Origin: Tricholoma matsutake
Lineage: Eukaryota > Basidiomycota > Agaricomycetes > Agaricales > Tricholomataceae
Assembly (NCBI GenBank): GCA_026075535.2
Contig: AP026538.1
Coordinates: 11,966,001-12,030,000 of the forward strand
Reading direction: 5' to 3'
DNA length: 64,000 nucleotides
The notes below the pieces were generated by a model. It made no database searches. It had not been told where the DNA came from and saw nothing but the letters and a program-made list of their open reading frames with translations. This document shows, in pieces, positions 12,076 through 22,371 of this stretch. The position numbers and the translations under genes are program-made. The stretch's first letter is position 1. Every line of letters begins with the position of its first letter.

Positions 12076-13180
12076 TAGATAGTTTTATCTCTCTATGTAG
12101 CACCCCAGCTGTGATGACAAATCAACACAGCCGTGTCACCAACAATGATGCCAGCTCATCATCGATCATCACCAACCACCACCACCACCACCACTCGACG
12201 ATGATGCCTCCCTCCCACATCCCACTGCTGCCACTGCTGCCACTGCCCCCTGAACACCCCACAGCCATGGGCCCCATGCCAGCACATGATGAAATGGGCC
12301 CAAACGACTCTATCGTTGTTTGGGCCCCAGGTGAGTTTTTTCTTTTTTCTTTCCTCATGTTTTCTTTAAGCTAACACATTTTTTCATTAATTATAGTTTA
12401 TATCTATACTGTAGCAGCAAAATGACCCCAAAACCACCAAACGAGGAACAATGACGAGACCACGACCCAGCACCCGCCCCCGCCAGTGCGAGCAACTGCT
12501 CACATGGGGGAGAGCAGCTGCTAACAACAATGACAATGACAATGACAGGGAACGATGACACCACCCACCCCAGCCCTATGAGCCATTGCTCGTAGGGTGG
12601 ATGACAGGTGGAACGACAACAATTAGGGGAGACCCAAGAGACTCCTAGGTAAGCTTTTTTTTCTTTTCTTATTTCATTTTTTGATGCTAACTAACTTTTA
12701 TAGGTACAAACTACTACTGGCAACGACGACAACAGGGTGAAGAGACAAGGAGGAAGGGAGACAAGGGGGAAGGGAGACAAGATGGAAGAGAGACAAGGGG
12801 GAAGGGAGATGAGAGGGAAGGGAGACAACGACGAGTGGGGACACCCACAATGACACCCGCCCCATACCTATGAGCATCTGCTCATGGGGTGGTTCGGCAG
12901 GGAGAAGAATGGGGACAGGAGAGCAAGACGGCCAGGGGACAACCTGGGGAGAGACAAATGCCGCCACGAGCAACAGTTGCTCATGGTGGGTGCTTTTAAT
13001 TTATTTTTATTATTGATAGTTATGGCCCCCTCCCCTCGAGCTTGCGAGGGGAGGGCCTAGTATTACACATATTAATTACCCCTTGCACAGATGTGAGGGG
13101 GTCAATTTAATAATCTATTCATGATATATATAAAAATTAGATTTCAGTAATAAATAGATATAATGTATGTGACTTCAAAT
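12076..13180. repeat. Low-complexity insert with hairpin words and a 16-bp minisatellite
   Basis: No gene is evident. A His-rich ORF near 12170 is simple CAC repeat. At about 12735-12835, units like AGGGAGACAAGGGGGA recur. Hairpin words of the form GAGCA-NN-TGCTC followed by ATGGGGTGG occur at about 12488, 12577, 12871 and 12966. The same words recur inside the TIR element at 16235-17582. Confidence 0.55.
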
Positions 13181-13524
13181 GACTACTTGGCTTAAGTGGT
13201 AGAGTGTGCATGTTTGGTGATCACTAGTCCAGAAGTCTGTTGGTTCAATTCCTGCTGTGCACACATCATTTTGTGAGACTTATAAGAATTTCTGTAAGTC
13301 TGGAACTTGGACAATACTTTAAATTTAAAGGTGTAAGTAAATGCACAATTGATGTTGTCCGAGCAAAGTCCGAGTGCAGTCCGAGTGCAGTCCGAGTGTC
13401 TGAGCAGAGTCCGAGTGAAGTCCGAGTGTCCAAGCAGAGTCCGAGTGAAGTCCTCAGACAGTCCAAGTGTCCGAGTGTGTCCAAGCGGAGTCCACTTGGA
13501 CTGGGGGGGGGGGGGAGTGTAAAG
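13181..13524 (+). repeat. tRNA-derived SINE with GTCCGAGTG repeat body and G-run tail
   Basis: A-box TGGCTTAAGTGG at 13188-13199 and B-box GGTTCAATTCC at 13242-13252. The body at 13365-13490 holds about ten imperfect copies of AGTCCGAGTG, and the end reads GGGGGGAGTGTAAAG at 13524. It abuts the outer part of the D 5' LTR. Confidence 0.7.
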
Positions 13525-13920
13525 TACTGGAACTGGAGTGCTTGACCTAATGTGCAAGCTTAAATACTAAGTACAAAAGTATCTACAATGTCCTAGTGTA
13601 GGCTACAATGCTCTAGTGCAGGCTACAATGCTCTAGTGCAGGCTACAATGCTCTAGTGCAGGCTACAATGCTCTAGTGTAGGCTACAATGTTCTGGCATA
13701 TACTGCTAAATACTGTAAATGCTAATTACCATAAATGTACAATGGAGATACATGGGTTCCCAAAGTGTGAGATACTTTTCTCCTTTAATCTACCTTTACT
13801 CCTTTCATAGTAATCCATAGTGATCCATAATCAGCATCCTTTGATGGCTCATAGATGAATCTCATCAGTTTACTGTGGGTTTGTGTCAGGTTTGCACAGC
13901 CAAAAGATCAGTACATGACA
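13525..13920 (-). repeat. Gypsy D 5' LTR, outer part, with 21-bp tandem array
   Basis: On the minus strand it starts TGTCATGTACTGATCTTTTG at 13920, matching the D 3' LTR start at 20348. At 13585-13690 it holds about five copies of a 21-bp unit (GGCTACAATGCTCTAGTGCA...). The 3' LTR has only about two, so the array has grown or shrunk. It is truncated at 13525 by the SINE. Confidence 0.8.
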
Positions 13921-14180
13921 GCCATTTCCAGAACTTCCCACCCACATCAACTTCAGAACAGCCACAAGCCACATGTAATGAACAGAGTACATTTCAAGAA
14001 AGTTGAGTACAGAAGCTGGCTACAAAGTCATAACATTTGATGAAAACTTAGTATGACTAAAGCCATGGCCCAAGCCACCAGCTTTGGCTTTCAGCTACTC
14101 TGGGCCAGGCCAAAGCCAGTCCTGGGCCATCACCAATGGCCTGGCTTGGCCTGGCTCAAACAGGCTTGGCTTGGCCCAGC
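13921..14180. other. Region with GGCC-rich inverted words
   Basis: At 14065-14215 words such as GGCCAAAGCC, TGGCCTGGC and GCTGGGC alternate, giving potential hairpins. No gene is recognised. It may be a small foldback element. Confidence 0.35.
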
Positions 14181-14905
14181 TCACAGCTCTATAGGGCTGG
14201 GCACATCACTAGGGACATTTCTCAACACAGGGCAGGAAGCCTCTACTGCTTGATAGCAAAGTGATGAGACATTGCCTTGTTGTGGAGGAGGCCCCATTGT
14301 CAATATGTAAAAAGGAGGTAAAATATGACTTGGAGCAGAAGTGGCATGACCATAGGATTGCATGTTTGAGGCATAGTTATTGTATGATAGTGGGGGATGA
14401 CCATGAGGTTGATGTGGAGGCGCCATCACCTGTCCATGTGACACAGAAAATGTGTTAGAGTCCCCAGATGGCGAAGGATGTATATCATTAATGTGTGGAG
14501 TAGTAGTTGGCATTGACAAGGAGGGTGAGCTCATGCTCAGCAACTGCTGGTGGAAAGAGGGAGGATATATAGACAGTGATTGAGCAATGAATGACCCTGC
14601 CTGAAGATGTGATACAAGTTCTGACAGGGTGTCCAAGATTGTGGCCTGGGTGTGACAAATATCGGCAACATGAGCTTCAAGGCTATGGATCCTTCTAGTG
14701 TAAGTGTCAGCAATGGAGGGAGAATATGCAACAAGTTGATTACTCCAAACCAGTTTCTCCAGTGAGAGTTGCTTCTCTTGAGGGTTTCTCAAACAAGCAC
14801 TCAAGGTTTGTGTTTTGACAACGTTTACAAGGAGGGCTACCAGCTCCCTCACACCTCATTTTCTGCTTTCTGCATGCATTCTGATGCACAAATTGAAGGT
14901 TGCAT
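14181..14905 (-). pseudogene. Zn(2)-C6 transcription factor relic
   Basis: On the minus strand from about 14905 the frame reads CRKQKMRCEG, then PPCKRCQNTNLEC and LFEKPSREATLTGE, i.e. cysteines 2 to 6 of a Gal4-type binuclear zinc cluster. The first cysteine is missing (VHQNA). After a frameshift the linker and coiled coil follow (HSLEAHVADICHTQATILDT), then a Ser/Pro/His-rich tail ending near 14181. Such proteins bind DNA as dimers. The lost cysteine and shifts mean it is dead. Confidence 0.75.
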
Positions 14906-14909
14906 GAAT

Positions 14910-15420
14910 AAAACAGGATCTATGACTCACACAGGCACCTATGATGAGAGACATCTGCTTTAAGTAGGGAATTTGAGAAACAGCAGGACAGTCAAGGCAT
15001 ATGAGGGACTGTATTCAATGTCTTGACTGCTGACTTGATATCAGTCTGCTTCTTGCCCTCATCCTCTTGCTTCTTTATTGTTGGGCCAGAGTGACTTGGA
15101 TCCATCTGTACCTGTAGTTTGCGTGAAAGATTGATTGAGGACAGATTAGAGTGATGGTCACTGTGGCATTTGGAGCGAGGTTTTTCAGCTCTTGGGCAGT
15201 TTCGTATGACCTACTCATGGCGTCGACCCTGAACACATATTCATCGGATGGCAATAGTTTGGGTGGCAGAACTGATTTTCAAATAATTCTGCCAGCATGC
15301 CAGCAGAATGGCAATTGCCAAGGTGGCAGAATTGGGCAGATTATTTTTGAGGCTGGCATCAATTAGAGACAATAAGTACTATACTTGCTAGATACCTCCT
15401 GTTGACATCATTGTATCTAC
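14910..15420. other. Intergenic stretch, with probable hAT subterminal motifs (3' side)
   Basis: No gene is recognised. At 15250-15360 GGCAGAA or its complement appears at least three times, mirroring 4930-5045. It would be the other subterminal region of the hAT element once the inversion is undone. Confidence 0.4.
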
Positions 15421-15423
15421 ATC

Positions 15424-16234
15424 TCATTCATGCTCACCAGATGATCCAATCACATCCATCTCTTCAATAGACCTTGCTGGCATTTCTTCCCTGTCAATTT
15501 TCTCCAACTCAGCAAAATTATAAACCTCCCCTTCGAGAACCTCGCCTCCATCAATATCTGCCACTAGTTGATGCTCCTTCTCAATCTGTAGTTGCTTGTC
15601 AAGTTTGTCAAAAGCTTTGTCAAGTTCCTCAAGTGTGACATCTTCTGGCTGTGCAAAAATATCATCGTTGTCATTGTCTTCGGGGGTCATCATCAAGAAT
15701 GGTGGCTTCCATGTAAAACTTGTATTGAGGTCATTCACAAGATTGGGATTGACACCAGCTTCATCCTGTGTGTGCATATGAGCATGCCGTCGATGAATAG
15801 GTTTGCCTGCAGCACGATCCTGTTGATAAATCTGTCGAGCATAATTTGCATGGAGTTTGCCCAGTGTTTTGAATGTTGAGACTGATAGATTACATTGTTT
15901 CTGTGACTGAGTGTTTCCAAGTGCAGAAAACAGGCGCTCAACTTCTCTGGCATGTGGGACAATTGATAAGATGGTTATTGCAAGTGCTTTCAGTGGATTC
16001 TTGTCTGCGGTCGTTGGAAGATTCTCCCACCAATCCAGCCCATTCTTGCTTCCACCCACAAATGGACCCTTGCATTGATAGTACTGCTTCAAATCCTCTC
16101 CAAGACATGTCGCCCTTTCCTTCATCCACTTCCATTGTTTTTGCAATGCCGAGAGCTGTCTCTGCCATAAGTTTGAATGACCGACCATTTGCTGCCTGAG
16201 AAATTGTGAGTTTTTGACAGAGAGGGTGAAGAAC
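15424..16234 (-). pseudogene. hAT transposase, C-terminal part (hATC dimerisation domain)
   Basis: Minus-strand reading: LHPLCQKLTISQAANGRSF, a frameshift near 16145, then WKWMKERATCLGEDLKQYY and the hATC core (GLDWWENLP, NPLKALAITILSIVPHAREV, ERLFSALG). A charged tail with an acidic run (PEDNDNDD) ends at 15424. The hATC domain mediates transposase dimerisation. The preceding part of the protein is at 17583-18222, beyond an inserted TIR element. Confidence 0.88.
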
Positions 16235-17582
16235 ATCAGGGAATTCTACATCTGCAAATTATCAGTAAATTGCCCATTTTCCAGTAACTTCTCATAATCC
16301 ATGGTATTCTTGAAACAATCACTAATCTTGAAACAAACTTGATCATCATCAAGTATTTCTTAATCAACATTTGAAAAGAATTGCATACATCGGGATTCAA
16401 CCCCTTGGTGACAAAATATTTCATTAAACTGAAACACTTAACTGTTGCACTACAGTACCCTTGTCAATTTATGTTCTCAATAGACCTTTGTTGCCCTGAT
16501 GGAGAGTGTGGAACAAAATTCTCATGCAGTCATTTGCAACTCCGCCATCATAAAAACTTTGGTTCAACTTTCATTTCCATCCATCCATTCTTCCTTTCCC
16601 CCCACCATCATAAATGATCATTTGTTCTGCTGCCTCTCATTTCTCTGTACTTCAACCTTTTCTCATTATAATTACAGTATCCTTACTACCCCATCCTTCA
16701 ATTCCATGATACTGCCCCTCAACACAAGTCTTTCTATCTTTCTTATGCTTTTCAAGTACTTTTCTTTGTTTTTAGGTTATCTACTTGTATCTACATTGAT
16801 GACCTGAACTGAATGTCCCATCCTCCCCATCCAATCAGGATGTGAAGGGCTCCTTTGGGGGTGCAGAACAACCAGGAAGTGCCAGGAGGACTGTGCAACA
16901 GGTACACCATATGCACCCAAACACATAAGTATGCCTGCCACATCATCACTAACCTCTCAAACCAGGAAACATCGACACAACAGCAGCAGCATGACATGAG
17001 CAGAGGCCAATGACAACATCAATGCCACCAACCTACAACAATGGTAATACCTTGGCACCATGATGATGTCCTACCAAGCACCCGCTCCCCCCAGCCTTGC
17101 GAGCCACTGCTCATGGGGTGGTTCATGGGTGTTAGTAGCTGATGACAATGACTAACCCTAGTTCCCAACAACTATGGACGACACTGAGAATGATGATGCA
17201 CCAGAGCCGCCAGGATGTCCAGCACCCACCGCCACTGCTCATAGGGTCAATGGAGGGCGCTTGTGGTCCCAGGACACATGACAACTCAGAGGGTGGGGGT
17301 GATGTAGACCACAAGATGGCATACCATTTAGTTCTTTGTTTCTGTAAGTCTTACTTTAGAATGATATATATTTGGTTGCTACACGTTCAGCTTAAATGAG
17401 GACTATAAGAATAATGGATAATTTAGTAATGGGTGCTGATAATTTTTTTCATTGAAATAATCTGGCCAAATATCTGAGGGCACTTGACATCTGGGTAATT
17501 TATGAATAATTCTGGTATTGCCCCATTTTCTGATAATTGTCAATAATTAGGGCTATTTAGCAGATGAAGGATTCCCTGATGA
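16235..17582. mobile_element. 1.35-kb TIR element inserted in the hAT transposase
   Basis: The left end CATCAGGGAATTCTACATCT and the right end (complement CATCAGGGAATCCTTCATCT) are inverted repeats. Similarity continues inward (AAATTATCAGTAAATTGCCC against AATTATCAGAAAATGGGGC). It separates hAT residues SLARF from LHPLCQKL. No transposase is seen inside; there is low complexity and two of the GAGC-N-TGCTC hairpin words (about 17101 and 17231). TSD not resolved. Confidence 0.65.
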
Positions 17583-18222
17583 AAGCGGGCGAGAGAGTGG
17601 ATGTTGGTATCCATGGAATGAAATCTTCAATTAAACACTAATCATGCATGCATCATGAATCCCACATCATCATCGGGTTCACTGGGAATGTGAATCATGG
17701 CTTGGGTACAGCAGATCAGTTCCAACATACAATCCGCAAGTGAAGCATCTCGAGCTTCAATATTTCCAATCACATCAACAAGTGGCTTAATCACCCTTGT
17801 CAATTGTTTAAGATGCCAAAACAGTTCATCACAAAGCACTGTTGTGACAGCGTCAGGTGCTACAGGTGATAGACCATTGGTCTTCTTTTGGGCATCTGGA
17901 CAAAGGCAGATATGTGAGAGTGGTATCCTTATATGACATTCTTAGCAAGGTGAGCATAAATTAACAAGTTGTGATGTACTGATTCCCTATAACACTCTGA
18001 CATTGCAAGGAGAGGGCATAGAACCTTGTCTCGCAATTTTTCTTCAAGGTACAACTGATCTTATGCTTCTTTGCTTCTTCCTTTAATTGTCCTCCCCAGT
18101 AATGAGAACCATTGAAGAAGCTTACAACACATGTTGACTTGGTGACAATCTTTTTCATAGCCAGATAACTACATATCTCACCAATCAACGTGTTGAGCTG
18201 ATGGAGGAAACATGCAAATGTC
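17583..18222 (-). pseudogene. hAT transposase, central part
   Basis: Minus-strand reading from 18222: ACFLHQLNTLIGEICSYL, STCVVSFFNGSHYWG, SCTLKKNCETRFYAL, then after a gap LCDELFWHLKQLTRVIKPL, DASLADCMLELICC and FHSMDTNIHSLARF. This is typical middle sequence of hAT transposases. It begins where the plus-strand fragment at 5119-6061 ends, and its continuation is at 16234. Confidence 0.88.
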
Positions 18223-18432
18223 TGTTAAAACCCAGGTTGTTAAAACCGGTTCTCATTGGTTTGATGATATTCTTCAAAGTGAAAGACTGGCAACTGGACT
18301 GCAAAAGACTGGTCCTATAAATAGCCACTTGATGAACCAGACTTCAGTTCAGTTCAGTTCAGTTCTGTTTCGGTCTTTTTCCAGTTTGTAGGACCAGACC
18401 TTTGGACCAGACCTTTAAACACTATTTAGGTC
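18223..18432. repeat. Recombinant MITE remnant at the right inversion breakpoint
   Basis: It contains GACTGG/CCAGAC words and a CAGTT tandem run near 18345. It ends GGACCAGACCTTTAAACACTA at 18424, whose complement matches the MITE start at 36071. TTTAGGTC (18425-18432) follows, the partner of GACCTAAA at 6779. Confidence 0.65.
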
Positions 18433-19260
18433 AAGCTTGGGACATGAAGATTCATTTCACTTCAGGCTACCACCCAGAAGGAGATGGGCAAACAGAATGC
18501 TTTAACCAGACCCTAGAGCAATACCTTTGAATATTCTGCAATTATCAGCAGGATAATTGGTCTGATCTCCTTCCCCTAGCCAAATTCACTTACAATAATG
18601 CTCCAAGCACCACCATGCGCATCTCACCATTTTATGTGAGCAAGGGATACCACCCTAACATCACTGTACACCCTGAACACAAAATTGCTTTGCAATGTGC
18701 CTGCAAACATGTTGTAGACCTGAACAAACTACATGAAGAGCTATGTATACAAATGACCGCCACACAGAAATGTTACCAATTACCAGTGGATTGCCAATGG
18801 CAACCTGCACCTGATTTCCATGTAGGTCAAAATGTTTTTGTCAGTGCTGAACACATTCGCACTACAAGACCTTCCAAGAAGCTCTCTGAAGAATACCTTG
18901 GACCATTCAAAATTATAGCCAAACCCAGTACACATTTGTTTACCTTACAGCTACCCAAACATTTGTGTGCTATACATCCCATATTCCACATTTCACAATT
19001 AGAACCCAAGATACCTAATCAAATTCCTAACTGCGAACAACCCACGCCTCCACCCCTCATAATTGATGATGAACTCGAGTACAAGATTGCAGAAATCTTG
19101 GACTCCAAGATCGATAATTGAAGGAGATGCAAACTATTATACTTTGTCCATTGGACAGGCATTGAAGGGACTGATGAAGAAAACTCATGGTTACCTGCCA
19201 CTGAACTAGAACATGTGCAAGAACTCATATCTGACTTTCATGCATGCTACCCCATGCAAA
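18425..19260 (+). pseudogene. Gypsy element D, integrase C-half and chromodomain
   Basis: It reads LGQAWDMKIHFTSGYHPEGD, QTECFNQTLEQYL, a stop, then YNNAPSTTMRISPFYVSKGY and the integrase C-terminal beta region (FHVGQNVFVSAEHIRTTRPS, FHISQLEPKIP). The chromodomain reads YKIAEILDSKI, LLYFVHWTG and ENSWLPATELEH. It starts in mid-integrase, exactly complementary to the minus-strand piece ending at 6787. Confidence 0.9.
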
Positions 19261-19387
19261 CCCAGACCATTACTGCTTTGATTTCATCTTATACTATTTT
19301 GACAATTTCAATAATTTTAATTACTAACAAATTAGTTGCTATATACATTTTCCTTACTTTTAGCAGATTCCGTGTGCCTCCCACTAC

Positions 19388-20248
19388 CTATCCTTCTCCT
19401 TCTCCTTCCCTGTTCTCTCTTTTGTCATCCTTGTTGTGCCCTTGGAGGAAGAGGCAGAAAACCTCATTTTCCTCCTCCAACCCCCTCACTTCTTCCTCCA
19501 TTTCTTCCGTCTTCCACCCGTTGTACCATTGGGCATGCAAGCCTGTGTCTGCAACCTCCTGTGCCTCATCTACTGCACCCTCCCACAGAATGCCCTTGAT
19601 GGCGACCAACTTCCCATTCATCTTCTTTAATTCCTTCCCCATAGTCTCCACCCCCACTACTAGCCTCTCGAACAACTTCATCCCCTCCTCACCAAACACT
19701 GTCGCATTCCTGACCAAACCTGCTGTGACCTCACCCCATATGGCCTCACACTTTTGCTTCAACTTGAGGCAGACCTTGCAGGTCCTACCTCTTGTGCCTG
19801 CTGCTCGCATGCAGTCAATTTGTTGGTTATTGCATCTACAAAGTCTGTTAGAAAGAAACTTGATGTGAGAAATATGTTACGCACCTGTGGCATGCTACCT
19901 GTGCCAACTCCTCGCCCTCTGCCTCATCTTCACCCATCTTCATTCTTTTGTGGGCCTCTTTGCCCTCATCCCCCCTGCCAACTCATCAGTGCACCACTGA
20001 CCAGCTTTCTTCACAGCTGCCATGGCTTTCTGAGCAGCCAGTTCCACTGCCACTGCTGCTGCCACCACCTCTTTGGCCTTCTTTGCCTCTGCCAACTCAG
20101 CAAGCTGTTTTTTCTTGGCTTCACATGCTTGTTTCCGTGCAGCCTCAGCCACCTCCTCTTCCTTCATGGCAGTGATTTCTGCCTCAATTTCAGCTGCCAT
20201 CTTTTTCGAGGTGGAAGGGCCAGGGACAGTGGATGAGGGTGCAGGCAT
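19388..20248 (-). pseudogene. Antisense accessory gene of gypsy D (coiled coil and cysteine cluster)
   Basis: ATG at 20248, about 90 bp inside the 3' LTR and opposite in sense to the element's pol. The N-part (MPAPSSTVPGPSTSKK) leads to an Ala/Glu/Lys-rich coiled coil (about residues 20-90). After stops at 19810-19940 a cluster CKVCLKLKQKCEAIW is followed by a helical, Glu-rich tail (FERLVVGVETMGKEL). Element C has the same layout at the same place, so this is a family trait and not chance. Possible DNA- or RNA-binding role by inference only. Confidence 0.7.
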
Positions 20249-20334
20249 GGTGTGGTAGTGGTGGTTGAAGTTGAAGAATGATGAATTACCGATTTGGGAA
20301 AATGAACTATCACGTGCCTCGAAGGCTCGGCACT

Positions 20335-20346
20335 AAGGGGGAAATA
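20335..20346 (+). promoter_or_regulatory. 3' polypurine tract of gypsy D
   Basis: AAGGGGGAAATA lies one base before the TGTCACAT start of the 3' LTR, the expected place for the plus-strand primer tract. Confidence 0.7.
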
Positions 20347-20347
20347 C

Positions 20348-20522
20348 TGTCACATACCGATCTTTTGGCTGCACAAACCCAATGCAAACCCACAGTAAAC
20401 TGATGAGATTCATCTATGAGCCATTAAAGGATGGAACTTGTTATGGATCACTATAAAAGGAGTAAAGGTAGATTAAATCTACACTATAGCATTGTAGCCT
20501 ACACTAGAGCATTGGAGCCTAC
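20348..20522 (+). repeat. Gypsy D 3' LTR, left part (split by element C)
   Basis: It starts TGTCACATACCGATCTTTTG, matching the D 5' LTR at 13920. At 20518-20522 it reads CCTAC, the target-site duplication of element C. It resumes at 28137. Confidence 0.85.
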
Positions 20523-21157
20523 TGTTAAGAACTGATCCTAGAGGCCGCTTCAGAATCCGACTGGACACTGTGGGTGATGATAGCAGGAGATTGTCGGGTC
20601 GATGCGGATTCTGTGGGAGGGGGAACAGAAAGGACTTGGCTTCAGCTTGTAAGAAGCTGTGCCCTTCACCTCGTCTGGTGTCCTAATTTCAAGTCGAGGG
20701 TTTAGAGGTAGGAGCGGGAAAGTGTGGGTAAATGCAGGGAGGAGTACGGAGGGACTTAGGTTGAGTTCAGATGAGACTAGAACTTCAGAGGGAGACTAGA
20801 GGTTGAGTTGAATGTAGTTCAGAATCTTAGAGGACAGGGGTTGGAGTAGAAGGAGGTTTTAGATTGGCAGGGTAAAGTTGAGTCTATGTCGTTATACGAA
20901 CTGAGGAATACAAGGCGAAACTAACTAAGTTTAATACTGTAGTCTGGAATAATGCAGAACAGGAACGAAGACTGTGGCAGTGTCTCGACTGCGTAGATAA
21001 ATTACCTATGGGAGCCGCACAGGCATCCGTAGTTGAATTTGCAATAGAGATGGCAGCCTTGGAAAGGCAGCCATGGCGTAGACAAAAGTCATGTTCGACG
21101 TGCAGGAAAGAGTCGGATGGATGTGGGTTCCAATCGGGTGAGGAATGGTTCTTGACA
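20523..21157 (-). repeat. 3' LTR of element C
   Basis: 635 bp, bounded by TGTTAAGAAC and GTTCTTGACA. It is nearly identical to the other LTR except for a 71-bp block missing near 21070. Confidence 0.93.
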
Positions 21158-21158
21158 G

Positions 21159-21170
21159 TATTTCCCCCTT
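21159..21170 (-). promoter_or_regulatory. 3' polypurine tract of element C
   Basis: Reads AAGGGGGAAATA on the minus strand, one base from the 3' LTR. It is the same 12-mer as the D tract and as the internal tracts of both elements. Confidence 0.7.
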
Positions 21171-21294
21171 AGTGCCGAGCCTACGAGGCATGTGAGGGTT
21201 TGAGTCCGAATAAGGAAGTTGGTTGAATTTTCTGAATGCAGTAATTGGTTGAAAAAATTTTCACGTTCTTTCCTTCCCCCATCAACTATCAATT

Positions 21295-22276
21295 ATGTCC
21301 CCTCCAGCAGTATCTGTGCAGATCAAATTGGCCACGATGAGGGCTCAACATGAACAGAGGGAGCAGGCAATGAAGGAGCAGATGGAATGGGAGATGAAGG
21401 AGCTGGAGGAAGCAGTGAGGGAGGAGGAACACCGGGCGCAGGAGGCGCAGAAGGCAGCAGAGGAGGCTGCAAAGGCTGAGGAGGTGCATCAGGCAGAGGC
21501 ACGGAAAAAGGAGGCATCAGCCACAAGATGAGTGGAGAAGAAGTGGGTGGCTGTGGCCACAGGTTTGGAGGATGAGGCTGAGGGGAGCAAGTCCCCCAAG
21601 AAAAAGAAAGTCACCAAGTCGAAGGCGCGAGTGGGGTCGGAGGAGTCAGAGGGTCTGGTGCGGGTGCAGGCTGCATTGCCTTGCAAAAGGTATGTACTTG
21701 TTTCCCTTTCCAGTCTCTTTTTACTGACAAGTGGCCTAGGTGCAAATATCAAAAGATTGCTTGTTTCAAGATGGTGCGAAGGGATGCGTGTGTGACAACT
21801 GCACGCGTGTCAAACATAAGTGCAAGGAGGTAGTGTGGGAGGGGCAGGAAGCCCCTGTGGCAAAAACGGCGGGAATGATGGGGCCGACCAGGGAAAACCC
21901 AGAGGTGATGCAACAGGTGATGAAGGTGATAAGGAAGGGCTTCGCTGAGGTGGCCACTGCAGTGCAGGAGTCAATGGGGGAGATCCGGGATGCCTTGGAC
22001 CCCAAGTGGGTGGAGGAAGAGAGTGCCGGTGAGGAGAGCGACAAGGATGATGAAGAGGTGGAGTGGGCAGTGCGAGAGTCCCAGTGGGAAAGACGCGGGA
22101 TCCGAAAGTCGGGAGATGACTAGGAGGCCTTCCAGAGATATCTGGAGAAAAGGCGAGCGGATGACAAGGAGGAGAGCGAGAGTGGAGATGAGGAGGGTGG
22201 AGAGAAGGGTGGAGAAGAGGGCAAGGTTGGGGGAGAGGGTGATGAAGACAGAGAGGGAGAAGCAGAAGTAGTGTAG
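21295..22276 (+). pseudogene. Antisense accessory gene of element C (coiled coil, basic motif, cysteine cluster, acidic tail)
   Basis: ATG 21295 lies 138 bp inside the 3' LTR, opposite in sense to gag-pol. The N-part is a Glu/Ala-rich coiled coil (MRAQHEQREQAMKEQ...), then a basic nuclear-signal-like KSPKKKKVTKSK. A probable intron follows (GTATGT near 21690 to CTAG near 21739). The cysteine cluster reads CLFQDGAKGCVCDNCTRVKHKC, then a helical part and a strongly acidic tail to TAG 22274-22276, with AATAAA at about 22290. Only two in-frame stops are seen (TGA about 21529, TAG about 22121). It ends about 96 bp from the convergent end of pol. It is homologous in layout to 19388-20248. Function unknown. 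Confidence 0.75.
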
Positions 22277-22371
22277 GGATCCAGTCGGATCCAATAAAAT
22301 CTCTTTTTTTTTTTTTTCAATGAATTTTGTTTCTGAGTACAAACCGAGTGAATAAGCAATGTGAATAGCTT

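Noticed and set aside
12111..12330. His-rich ORF as a metal-binding protein
   Set aside because: The His run is a (CAC)n repeat and no homologous or spliced context is visible.
13585..13690. The 21-bp array as a CRISPR array
   Set aside because: Units are contiguous with no spacers, it lies in an LTR, and the genome is eukaryotic.
19215..19868. Long plus-strand ORF after the D chromodomain
   Set aside because: Most of it is the antisense shadow of the accessory gene (Ser/Pro/Leu-rich translation of the complement). Only the first 20 codons belong to pol.
22120..22359. Ser-rich and Leu-rich minus-strand ORFs at the end of the element C accessory gene
   Set aside because: Antisense of a Glu/Gly/Arg-rich acidic tail; shadows only.
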